A stretch of 64,000 nucleotides of DNA from [Phialemoniopsis] sp. UDSM-2020 (lineage: Eukaryota > Ascomycota > Sordariomycetes > Thyridiales > Thyridiaceae): positions 1,054,001-1,118,000 of the forward strand of contig JAEILZ010000008.1 of NCBI GenBank assembly GCA_018873225.1, given 5' to 3'. The position numbers were made by a program, and so were the translations under genes. Shown here piece by piece: positions 32,728 through 42,998 of the stretch. The number at the start of each line of letters is the position of its first letter. Within the stretch, counting starts at the first letter, position 1. The notes beneath the pieces were generated by a model. That model was not told the origin of the DNA, did no database searches, and saw only the letters and a program-made list of their open reading frames with translations.

Positions 32728-33126
32728 TATCGTGTTGTAAAGTGATATGTAGTTAATAGAATATAAGGACTTATGCCGAAGACATCACCAGATTTTTGTC
32801 TTTCAATGAGCTGGTGAACCGTGTTCACCAAAGTCTTGAACATAGATTTCTAAACGTAATGCAGGATCTGACTCAAAGACTCCAAGTGCGTGGAGCTGTT
32901 TTGAACGCAAATCGCCTAGATCATTGAGGAAGTGGTATTTCATTGTAGATAATGTTGAATCTTGTAAAGGCTTCCCTTGATTTAGATTCTCTGAGGCTTT
33001 ATCTTTTCCACCCATCCGAGTCACTCAGCCATCATCCGTCAGTCACGACCTTTCAACTTGACAACCTGCTGTCATCCATTGGTACTATCAATCTGGAAAT
33101 GTTCCGAATCCTCGGTGGCAGGCTTT
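32728..33126. other. Intergenic between convergent genes
   Basis: The 3' flanks of the aminotransferase (plus) and the MFS permease (minus). No gene supported. Confidence 0.5.
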
Positions 33127-34759
33127 CTAGAGGATGTACTCGAAGTCAAGAGATTTGTCCCCTACTTCACCGTTGTTCTCGATGCCCTCAGCACGCTGCT
33201 TTGCTTTGATGATGTTTCGGCGCCGAAGGATGAGCCAGATAACGACGATACCACAGGCAGCGGCAAATTCGGTAGCCAGACTGACAGCGTTACCCATGAT
33301 GAATCGTGGGGCGCTCGAGTCTGGGTACACCTGACTGGCAGCAATGCCGGAGATGTTGGCGACCGAGATCATGAGGGGCAAGGCGGCGCTGCGCTTGTGA
33401 TCCGGCTTGATGTTGTTGGAGACCCAGGCGACGAGGAGGGTGTTGTAAGTGTACACTGTTTGCCGTCTATTAGTTGACTTGACATCAAGGGGTTGTGCAA
33501 GGATTGAATCTCCTCACCTCCAGCACACAAGAACATGGCAAAGAAACCCGCGCCGTTTGACGGTGTACCAATGGCAATGGCATAGCCAGTGATAACGATG
33601 AGAGGAACAAGCAGAGCAACAATAGCGCGTTTCTTGAGGCGGTCGGAGATGGTGCAGATAACACCCAAAAGAATGCAAGCCACGGTGTAGACAGGAATGG
33701 TCAGCGCATTCACGGTAGTGGACTCAAAACTGGAATGTCCGTTAGCATCAGTGTCTGAATGGAGGATTGGACAACTTACCCTAGACCACGGATGATCGTA
33801 GGGAGGAAGATTCCGTAGCCAAATAAGGGGATACCGGCACAGAAGAGGCTGATGGCGGCCACCCAGACCATGGGGTCGGTGAAAGCCATCCTGACGAATG
33901 ACCAAGAGAACTCGTCCGATCCAGTGTAAGCAGAATCCCTGACACGGCGGTCTTTCATCAGCTGCCTCTCGTCGGGCTTTAGGAACCACGCTTCATCAGC
34001 CGTCTTCGGCAGCGAGAACCAACACATTAGTCCGAATGCCATTGAAACGACACCTTCGATGATGAAGAGCCACCTCCAGGCCTCAAGCCCTCGCTGAGTT
34101 CCCATCTTTTGAATGCCATATGCGATAAGGCCACCGAAGGCCCCGGAGAGAGCCATCGCACCGTACAAAACAGCAACGCGTTTGCCCTGGCTCTCTCGGG
34201 GGTAAATGGTGGAGATGAGGAATGTCAGAGCGGGCATGAGACCGGCTTCGGCGAAGCCCAGACACAAACGCCCAGCGATAGCATGATGGTAGTTCTTGAT
34301 GAATGCGGAGCCAATTGTGACTGCGCTCCAGGTCACGATGGCGATACCAATGATCAGGTTCGCACCCCATTTCTTCAGGGCCAGGACCCAGGGGATCTCA
34401 AAGACGACGTATGTAACGTAGAAGAGCGAAGAGAGGTTGGCAAATTCATTGCCCTTGAGGCCGAGATCTTTTTCGAAACCAAAGATCCGGGCGTTTCCGA
34501 TGTTGCTACGGTCGAGATAGCTTTTCACGAGGTTCTGTCAGTGCATGCCGAGTAAGGTATGTGCTAGGAACGTGGGAACCCCTTACGCTAAGAGCATCAT
34601 AATAACGAATTGAGGCATTACGAGATAGTCAAATTTCCTCACAATCCGTTTCTCCTTCTCAGGATCGATGTAGGGCGTGTTGGAGCCCACCTCACCGGAC
34701 TCGCTGCCCTGAGGCACTACAACGCCCGTGGTTTTCAAATCGTCTTTCTCAGATGCCAT
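33127..34759 (-). CDS. MFS permease of the Dal5 (anion:cation symporter) family
   Basis: Four exons (34587-34759, 33780-34520, 33518-33729, 33127-33455) join in frame to 484 aa with about 12 membrane helices. The first join gives MMLLAYLDRSNIGNARIFG, the signature of the Dal5/allantoate permease group; GRLCLGFAEAGLMPAL, YPRESQGKRVAVLYGAMALSG and GLEAWRWLFIIEG follow. The acidic N-terminus and charged C-terminus face the cytosol. Family members import carboxylates and amides such as allantoate, ureidosuccinate, nicotinate or pantothenate, by proton symport in the plasma membrane. Lying between the aminotransferase and a pathway-type regulator, it is the probable importer for the cluster's substrate. 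Which compound is carried cannot be read from sequence. Confidence 0.9.
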
Positions 34760-35804
34760 TGTCGATGAATTTCTGGGAGAGTGGAAAGCGATGCTAGGTT
34801 CTGATCTCCAACAAGTGAATTGATAAGGTCACTGCTCAGCCAGATGATATCAACCAGATTCCGTGCAACGTGGGGATGTCCGGGGATATTTATCATGGTT
34901 ACTCCTCACGCAAAGAGCCCTATCTTTGGAGAATGTGGACTTGATCTTAATTTGCTTGCCTCAGTGTCCGCCATCATTCGTTATCGCCGCAGAACGATAC
35001 TAATCCGGGGTAGGGACAAGCCCGACAGTTTTCTCCATCTGGGGGACTAATTGTCTAGATCGGGTGCAAAACCCACATCGCCCACATAGCAACCCACTCG
35101 GCGCTATTACACCTCATTGGCTGACGGGGCTAGCCGGATCCTCATCGAACATCCCCTGTCTCTCCTCACAATCCTCCCTTGGGTAAATGAGCAAGTGTTG
35201 GGGGAGGAGGGCCGAGGGGGAATTCACTCCTCACTATTTGGGTCAGTATGTTGTTATGTGAAGTACACTCAACTTCTTGCTAGAGATCTACCTGCGCCTT
35301 TTTATTGACTGAACAGTACATCTCTTCCAACGCACCATCCACTATGACGAGACAAAAGTCGGGTTGGCAGTAACATTCTGAGGGAACAGATCTCCCCAAG
35401 GCCTCACCCTCCTCCTCATCACCTCATAGCTAGACCCACAAGCCATTCCTTTGCCAAGATGCCCAGATACCTGGCCCTGGGGACGAGACCCATGCTGCAC
35501 GGCCGACCCCAAAGGGAACTGAGGCATGCGTCCCCACGGCATGAGACGATATTACGATACGCTGAACACGACATATCCCTTCGCCCGGGTGTCTTGGCGA
35601 CCCCAAAGCCCTGTTGAATCGGTGTCGATCCCTTTTGATCTATGAAGTAAGCTAAGGACTGTTTGGAAACAAGTCACCTTGCTCGGTCGATACTTGGCTG
35701 GGCAGCTCCGACAACCTCCCCAAATCTCCGCAATACATTACAGAAAGACTATACCACCGCATTCTTCTATCATATACCCGGGTCCGGCTTTAGCCCGGAC
35801 AATG
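34760..35804. other. Intergenic, promoter of the MFS permease
   Basis: About 1 kb between the permease start and the regulator stop. Short open frames without recognisable content; no repeat seen. Confidence 0.5.
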
Positions 35805-37397
35805 CTACGTCAACACTAGTTCCTCGCCAGACGCACCCAGAATCTGCACCCAGTCCGCCGACTCGATGCCAAGGATCCGACGCCGGTTCCACAGCGACTC
35901 CAAGACTTTGAGCGAGCGTGATATGTTCTGAAAGTTCCTCTTCTTGACCTTTTCTCGCAGCCGGATCCGGATCATGTCGATCTGGGCCTCCTCCTTCGCT
36001 TCGCCACCGGCGATAAACAATGGGAATAAGAGGGCTGCTTCCGCGCTGGCGCCGACAGGCACATCCGAGATGTGCCGTAGTGCTTCGATAACTTGATGAG
36101 ATATCTTTTCGCCCAGATTCTCCATGGTTCCTGGAAGATCCTTCCGGATAAGTCGGTAGAGCAGGATGAGAGTGGCGCTTCTGTATGCATAGGCCACAGA
36201 GGTAAGGTTGCCGCCCGTCTCGAGTGGACACCTCCAACTCTCCAGCTCACCTTCTAACTGCATACATCTATCGTGCAGCAGGATCTTTCTATCGATATTG
36301 GATATCTCCGAGTCTTGCAGCAGTGCAGTTTCACTCTCCAAAGAGCTGATCTCTCCAATGTAGATCAGCAGACCTGTGGCAACGCCAAGGTAGGAGTCGA
36401 CAACATGACTGATGTCGAGCAGATACCTCGGATCGAGTAAGGGCGGCCTTTTCAGAGTCACGCTGCCAATAATGTCGTGGTACGCAAAGTTCCGGAGGAC
36501 CCACCGTCCCTCAGGGGTCAGCTTGAAGGCGTCAACCCCCTTGAGGGTTCCTCCAAGACTGGAATGCACTGCAGCGGACATGATGAATTGCTTAGCACCG
36601 TGAATATGAGCGTACCATCCTCGGCTGTCGCTGGTGCTTATAAGAGAGGTTGCGAAAGCCAAGCAGGTTGCAGCATTGGTCTCGTGCCAAGTGATCTGAT
36701 CTGAAGGAGCCTTGATGGAGGACGTCAGATTCTTGATAGCATTGGACTGGGCCTCCAAGGTGGCGACCGTGTAAGACTCGTCAACCAGGGAGATGTGGCT
36801 AGAAGCTAACGCGAGGAGTGCGTCGCAGAGTGCTGGGGACTCTAGTGCCATAGGCAAGAAGTCTAGACAAATAATCGGCCCCAGTCAGTCGTCAGTTTCA
36901 GAACGGAAGAGTTATGTGCTCGGGATATTCAGGGTGGTCTATGCTCACCTGATAGGAACGAGTTAAACTCCGTGCTGACGGTGAAATGGTTCGCTAACTC
37001 GGTAACATAGTATCTCATTGCGTAACGATGCTGCGGAGACTGGGTCTTATTGAACCCCAACCCCATGAACGAGGGAGCCGCAAGAGGGACACTGCTCGTG
37101 CGGGGATGCGATATTGATGGTATCGGAGCTGTCGACCGCTCGACCTCGGAACGACCCTGTGGAACAATGTTGCGGGGAGCATCACGAACACACTTGAGGT
37201 TCAACCGCCTGCAGGCCCCACAAGTAGGGAAAGTGTTCTCGGTGCACTTCTTGTGTCTTCATGGAGATGAATGAGCTGTTAGTCCTCCCCTTTGTCCGAA
37301 GAGATGAAACCGAAACCCACCTGTGGCGGCAAGTTAAGCACCCCGTCTTCTCGTGGCGCGAGCTCTTCCTCCTTTTGATGATGCGGGTATTATCCAT
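35805..37397 (-). CDS. Zn2Cys6 transcription factor, probable cluster regulator
   Basis: Three exons (37321-37397, 36949-37256, 35805-36862) join in frame to 480 aa. The first intron splits the zinc cluster; joined it is C-x2-C-x6-C-x6-C-x2-C-x6-C (CLTCRHRHKKC, CGACRRLNLKC), preceded by a basic stretch RRKSSRHEK. A Fungal_trans_2 domain follows: FLPMALESPALCDALLALASSH, HETNAATCLAFATSLIS and RGWYAHIHGAKQFIMSAA, and the last helices end RRRILGIESADWVQILG. This domain type occurs in yeast Uga3, the activator of GABA catabolic genes, and in other pathway regulators. Located between the permease and the amidase, and divergent from the amidase, it is the natural candidate to control the set. Confidence 0.9.
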
Positions 37398-37972
37398 GCT
37401 CTCGGGTCCAGAATAAAGTTGAATATCACTTTTTGGAGTAAGAAGGAGGGCAAGTAGCGTATTGGGCGTGACAATTACGCTTTGAAGGCTGAAAAGATGC
37501 GAGATGTAGGGCGTACAGGGCGTGTTTAGTCTTGAGGAATGGATGTAGGGGTCTTTTTAAATACATTGGCGTGATTGGGTCCCTCTCCGTACCTTCTCGC
37601 GAGGTTACGGGATTAGCTGTAGGATCTGGGGCACCCCTGATATGCGCACTAGGTCGTAGTTTCGGAGTTTGTTCTACGCCATGTGGGGGAATCAGAGTAC
37701 CCCAACCTCTATTAGTTCTTATCTGTCTAAGCAACTCCATGCCCCATCTCGGTATCAGCACCACTTAAGAGGGGAAATATCCCTGGTTGGTCAGTTGATG
37801 CCTTGGCGCTGGAAATAAGAAGCAGCTCGATGCAGGATTTCCCGATGTCGGTGATGGGTGACTTTGATTGGTTTCACATAAGTAGATACTGTAAGCTCGG
37901 TTGGTAGACTTTCGTCCAAGCCTAATCACTAGACCTCGGATAAGGAGCACAGCACCCAGCGCTCGAAACACG
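37398..37972. promoter_or_regulatory. Divergent promoter of regulator and amidase
   Basis: A 575 bp gap between oppositely reading genes. GGCGTG occurs at 37465, 37519 and 37568, with GGCGTA at 37510, echoing the GGCGT-rich block in the SSADH/aminotransferase promoter. Whether it is a shared binding site is inference. Confidence 0.4.
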
Positions 37973-39667
37973 ATGACTGATCCACAGACGTTGACGACAT
38001 GGCAGGAAAAGGTCGCATGGGCCCAAGATTACCGCGACAAGTCCCTAGCAAAGGTCGAGCCCCAACTTGAAGGGCTCCCTGCCGAGTTACCCCTGAGTTC
38101 CCATGATCTGCCAAAGCTCGTTCTCACCCCTCGTGAAATAGAGATCACCGAAAACTACACTGTCAAGGAACTCTTAGCCATCCTTCGCGAGAGAAAGATA
38201 TCGGTAGAAGAAGTAACGCGCGCGTTCCTGCGAAGAGCCGCACTGGCCCATGCTGCAGTAAGCCTTCACTGGTCTCTCGTGAGGTCATCTAGTAGATCTG
38301 ACCATATTATCTAGACCAACTGCTTGACAGAGCTCCGCTGGGACCAAGCCATCGCGCGCGCAAAATACCTTGACTCCCTACCCGAGCCGAAAGGCGCGCT
38401 CTTTGGTCTGCCCATCTCGACCAAGGAGCACCATGGCCTCGTGGGCGACGACGTCACGGCGCACGCCTGCTACGTGTCCTGGGTCGGCAAGAAGCACGGC
38501 TCCATCATGATCTACGACAACTTCTGGGAGCAGGGCTGCGTCTTCTACGCGCGCACCACGCAGCCCCAGACCATTATGCACCTCGAGACCAACAGCAACA
38601 TCTACGGCCGCACCGTCAACCCGTACAACCGCAACCTGACGCCCGGCGGGAGCAGCGGCGGCGAGTCTGCCATCCTCGGCCTGCGCGGCAGCATCTTTGG
38701 CGTCGGCGGAGATATCGGCGGCAGTATCCGCTGTCCCGCGGCGCACTGCGGTGTGTACGGCTTCAAGCCGACGACGAAGCGTCTTCCTGTCGGAGGGCAG
38801 TGCTCGCACATGCTAGGCAAGGAGGCTATCACCTCTACACTGGGGCCCATGGCCGTCGATCGCGACTCGCTCGAGCTGTTCATGCAGGTCGCGCTTGCAA
38901 CAAAACCGTGGCGACTCGACCCTTCGCTGACACCCAAGGTCTGGACGCCCTACAAGTTTGATCGCCCCATGAAGATTGCCGTCCAATGGTGGGATGGCGT
39001 CGTCAAGCCTCACCCGCCGATGATCCGTGCCCTGCGCGAGGTGGTCGACGCCTGCCTCAAAGCTGGCATGGAGGTCGTGGATTGGGACTGCGAGGCCCTC
39101 GACCACCAGAAAGGCTGGGAGATACTCTCTTCTCTATACTGGCCTGACGGCGGCAAGGAGGTTCTTGGACGACTGGCAGATAGCGGCGAGCCAGTCCTCC
39201 CGCTGACCAAGTTCATCATTGACGAGCAAAAGAGCGTCAAAGACTTAACTCAGGCCGAACTTTGGGAGCGCTGCCTCGAGCGAGATGCCTACCGCGAGGC
39301 TTATGCGCGCGCCTGGACCAAGACGGGCGAGAAGGACGGCCGCGAGATCGATGTAATCCTGTGTCCACCTTCATTCGGTGCGGCCACGCCACACGATCAA
39401 TCTAGATACTGGGGCTACACCGCCAACTGGAACCTTCTCGACTACCCTGGCGCTGTCTTCCCAGTCACGACGGTGGACCCTGTCAGGGACATCAAGGACA
39501 AGGACTACGTACCGAAGAACGAGCAGGACAAGTTCATGTATGACATGTACGCGCCAGAGAAGTACGTCAATGCCCCTGTCAGCCTTCAGGTTGTTGGGAG
39601 AAGAAACTACGATGAGAAGGTGTTGGCAGCGTTGGCTGAAATTGAGCACGCGATGGGACGGAAGTGA
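37973..39667 (+). CDS. amdS: Amidase signature enzyme (acetamidase-like)
   Basis: Two exons (37973-38257 and 38315-39667) join in phase 0 to 545 aa, matching the length of Aspergillus AmdS. The Ser-cisSer-Lys triad is intact: Lys133 in PISTKEHHG, Ser209 in PGGSSGGES and nucleophile Ser233 in GGDIGGSIRCPA. The start block WQEKVAWAQDYRDKSLAKV and the end VNAPVSLQVVGRRNYDEKVL are as in fungal acetamidases. These enzymes hydrolyse small amides to the acid and ammonia in the cytosol. With the neighbouring GABA-type aminotransferase and SSADH, an amide that yields an omega-amino acid is an attractive substrate. The symbol marks similarity, not proven acetamide use. Confidence 0.92.
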
Positions 39668-39909
39668 AGTAAACTAGGTGATACCTTGAGCAAGAATGTC
39701 TGTTCAATAGAGATAATTATGATAAACCTGTCGACGGAGCCGCAACCCATTTAGTAAACTATGACAACGCAGGTTTCACTCAACTATACTTACTCATTCA
39801 AGCGCTAATGTGTGCAAATTCGAATCATAATCAAGTACCCAATCAGCTAGTAGTACCACTCGTTCCGACAAAAACAACCATCACAGCAGCATAAGTAGCA
39901 GTAGCACCA

Positions 39910-40881
39910 ATGCGGGTAAGCCACGTCTGTACAACATTTTCGTGTGCCCTGGCCAACATTCTCACTGCCAGCGGCTATTCAAATTACGTTCCAAGCCCAC
40001 CTTCAGCAATTCAAGAATGCTTTCCCACTCAAGTGCAAAATCCTATTCCCTTCAATATGATGAGAAGGAGACGACACGGCGATAGAAAAAGGGGTAGTGA
40101 CGACGATGAAAGTAGTGGTAGGCCTGTCTATACTTCCCCATTGGTATTCTCCTGGACTCGCACGGACTCCTTGCCGGCGGGACACACGCCGACCGTGCCG
40201 CCAACATCGGCCTCGCCGGCCCAGCAAATACCTGGAACGCGTATCACAGCCCACAGTTTTGAAAAAGCCTGTCAGACTCTGATAGGCACTTTGAACACAT
40301 CGTCAGAGTGCGTGATCAGCATTCAGCGGGCGATTTCGGGTCGTCGCTTTAGTTTCCGGTCTATTAAATCTGAACACTTGTCGACCGACGCAAAAGTCCT
40401 CTACGATCTCCTCGTCAAAACCATAGCTCAAGTTGAGAATGAATTGCAAGAATTGAACACTGATAGCGCGCTCCAAACTCAGGAAGACGGTATGTTGTTT
40501 TAGGCCTGATTTGTTGAACTAGCACGCAGAGATAGTGATCACTATTTTCAATGCTCCAGGTCAAGACCGTTTCCTGTGTCTAGGTTGTGGACTTGCCAAA
40601 GTCTTCAACCCTCTCCATCAATTTATTTAGTACTGACTCTCTGTGAAGGTGATGCCATGCGTAACATCGTTCAGCTCTACGGTCAAGCGAAACGGGAGAT
40701 CCAAGAGTACCTTGTTAACGCCCTGAAAACCGCAAGATCTCGCCAGCCGCCACAAAAACTGTATCGAGACCTCAAGGACAAGGTTGAGGTAATTAGCGAG
40801 AGTGCTCTAAAGTCCCTCCAGGATCTAGTCAAGAGGCAGAAGGCAGCTGAATCCAAGAAAGAGGCGACAGAGACCAGCTAA
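39910..40881 (+). CDS. Hypothetical alpha-helical protein
   Basis: A two-exon model (39910-40489 and 40649-40881) joins as GAC G|GT GAT to 270 aa and is only weakly supported. The region from about residue 100 on looks like a real helical protein: FEKACQTLIGTLNT, ISIQRAISGRRFSFRS, LLVKTIAQVENELQEL, then IVQLYGQAKREIQEYLVNAL and ISESALKSLQDLVKRQKAA, with heptad-like spacing. The first 50 residues look less protein-like, and translation may instead begin at 40058 (MMRRRRHGDRK), which would give a basic start. No family recognised. The gene stands alone between the amidase and the GST-like gene. Confidence 0.42.
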
Positions 40882-41640
40882 AGTGAATGAGAAATTCGGG
40901 TCCGCAACACTGGAACACTGTGCACGCGTCTCTGGCTCAATCCTGAACGGCAGAATGATATAGAGCCAATAATGGGATAAGGAATAATGGAAGGATGACA
41001 CCGAAAAGCTAGCAGCAGATTGTCATCTTAAGTACTCTGAGGCCAAAGAGCTGGAAGGATTTCTCAGTTGTTTGCCTCTAGCAAATCGTTCTTTTAAGTT
41101 TTGATTATCTGACAGATTATATCTCTTTGGAATATAACTTCTAATCTATCAATGTAGAACAGACCAAAGAACAAAAATAAAAATCATGTAAACAATCAAG
41201 AGACTTAGAGTAATGTTGAAGAAAAGAAGGAGAAAAAGGTAACTCGTTGATCCTAGCTTCCAAACGGTTGCCATTTGGCATGGTTTGACAAGAAAGATGA
41301 ACAGCAGATACTTCATAAGTCTAAAGAAATGAATCCTGGCACGTGAGGCCCATCAGTCGAAATATATTACAGGAAAGTATGACAAGTCTTGGTTTCATAT
41401 CTTGTTAGACCGGGCCACAGCGTATTCGGCGTATCTGGTGTCTTGTGTACCTAGGTAGCTTTGGCAATGTTATGGAGGACGAGAATACAGTGTGATTTAT
41501 AAGCTTCATAGACTAGGGACATACTAGATCCGTAGATACAATACTTCTGGTCTTATTGGATTCGAGGAAGAATTATCGTCTCGAAGCATTTCATCTCTGC
41601 CGCACATAATTCCATCTTCGTGACGAGTTCCAGCTTAGTC
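40882..41640. other. AT-rich intergenic
   Basis: About 760 bp, AT-rich with many stops in all frames. One TTCGGCGT copy lies at 41425, 208 bp from the GST-like start. No transposon remnant or RNA gene recognised. Confidence 0.5.
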
Positions 41641-42306
41641 ATGTCTCAGTACACACTCTACAGCTTCTGGCGCTCATCATGTTCGGCACGTCTGAAGATC
41701 GCCCTGAATCTGAAGGGAATTTCCTTCGACGTGGTACTTGTCGACTTGTCAACAGATGAGCACAAATCTGCAGCACACAGGGCACTGAACCCGTCTGCAT
41801 CTGTTCCCCTACTTGCTCGCAATGACGCCAAAGATTCGGTCAAGATAGGCCAGTCCCTGGCTGCGCTCGAGTACCTAGAAGAAGCACACCCCCAGATCAG
41901 TCTCCTGCCGGCCACGTCGGACATCCAAGGCCGGGCCATAGTCAGGATCCTGGCAAACATCATCGCCTGCGACACGCAGCCCGTCACCAACGTCCGGATC
42001 CTGAAGCGCGTCGCGGCTCTCGGCGGTGACCAGGAGCAGTGGAGCCGGGAGCTCATGACGGATGGTCTTCGCGCCTACGAGGCGGTTGCTGCGGTCCATG
42101 CCGGCAAGTACTCGTACGGCGACAGCGTGACCATCGCTGATGCGTGCTTGCAACCGGCGGTGTGGAACGCGCGGAGGTTCGGCGTGGATACGGCTCAGTT
42201 CCCAACTGTCCTCAGGGTTGCAGAGAATCTAGAGCTGCTGGAGGCCGTGCAACGATCATCCTACTCCAGACAGCCCGATACTCCGGAGGAGTTCCGGTCT
42301 GCATAA
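41641..42306 (+). CDS. maiA: Zeta-class glutathione transferase / maleylacetoacetate isomerase-like
   Basis: A single exon of 221 aa. The thioredoxin-like N-terminal domain has YTLYSFWRSSCSARLKIAL, whose SSCS motif holds the catalytic serine and cysteine of zeta GSTs, then NPSASVPLL and the gamma-glutamyl-binding IGQSLAALEYLEE. The C-terminal helical domain has IIACDTQPVTNVRILKRV and YGDSVTIADACLQPAV. The best-known role is cis-trans isomerisation of maleylacetoacetate in tyrosine/homogentisate breakdown, in the cytosol with glutathione. No homogentisate dioxygenase or fumarylacetoacetase is in the window, so the enzyme could equally handle other alpha-halo or maleyl compounds. The ATG at 41641 is used; a GTG 21 bp upstream is in frame but unlikely. 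Confidence 0.88.
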   Translation: MSQYTLYSFWRSSCSARLKIALNLKGISFDVVLVDLSTDEHKSAAHRALNPSASVPLLARNDAKDSVKIGQSLAALEYLEEAHPQISLLPATSDIQGRAIVRILANIIACDTQPVTNVRILKRVAALGGDQEQWSRELMTDGLRAYEAVAAVHAGKYSYGDSVTIADACLQPAVWNARRFGVDTAQFPTVLRVAENLELLEAVQRSSYSRQPDTPEEFRSA

Positions 42307-42998
42307 GCGGACTACGGTGGCGGCATGTCACAACATTCTTTCTCCGCTTAACACATTTTCCTGTTACTTGGCAGCGAGAAACGAGTAATCGGCATCGCTT
42401 GAAGGCTTCTAAAATATGGTCGAGCTGTTCGCTAGATAAAATATCGAGAGAGAAGATATGAACCATGATCAAACCTTACGCTGCCTTTGTGAAACCTAAA
42501 AGCCTCAAGCTGCGATTTAGAATGAACCCCAAGCGTCGGGCAGTTAGGATCACCCTACAGTGAGTGACCCACTGTACTGACCACCAGGCTTTGGGCATCC
42601 AACTTCTGCGATACAAACAGCATTCGTAAACCAGAACATCAAAGATCAATCAGTGATTGTTCTCGAACTCCAGGACAGAACAGTCCTGAGCACAAGCTTT
42701 CATGTGCTACCCCAGGATTTCAATGGACGTTCGTCTCCAGGTAAAGCAGGTACGTAACTGCCGAAAGCTGTCGGAAGCGGGATGGGCACCCCGAAGCCGG
42801 GGAAAGCGACTACCAGACATCATGCCACTTTTTTCGACCTCAGCATCAGGCGATGAGACCACTTGGCAGCGGCACCAGCCCTCCATAGCGCCTTGTGCAC
42901 CTCTCTGAGCATGTTTATAAAACAATCTAGACTCCTTCTCAGCTCTCAAACCTCTCCAGATCAATCCAGCGACGCCTCCATCCCAAAACCGTGGTGAC
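42307..42998. other. Intergenic, promoter of the flavoprotein gene
   Basis: About 690 bp without a supported gene. The last 100 bp are C-rich and pyrimidine-rich, as in fungal leaders. Confidence 0.5.

Noticed and set aside
34760..35804. Possible tRNA or small gene in the permease-regulator gap
   Set aside because: No cloverleaf-compatible A and B boxes and no coding frame could be found by eye.
28855..39667. Direct identification as a benzoxazolinone (FDB1/FDB2) detoxification cluster
   Set aside because: The marker N-malonyltransferase and metallo-beta-lactamase genes are not in the window, so only a general resemblance can be stated.
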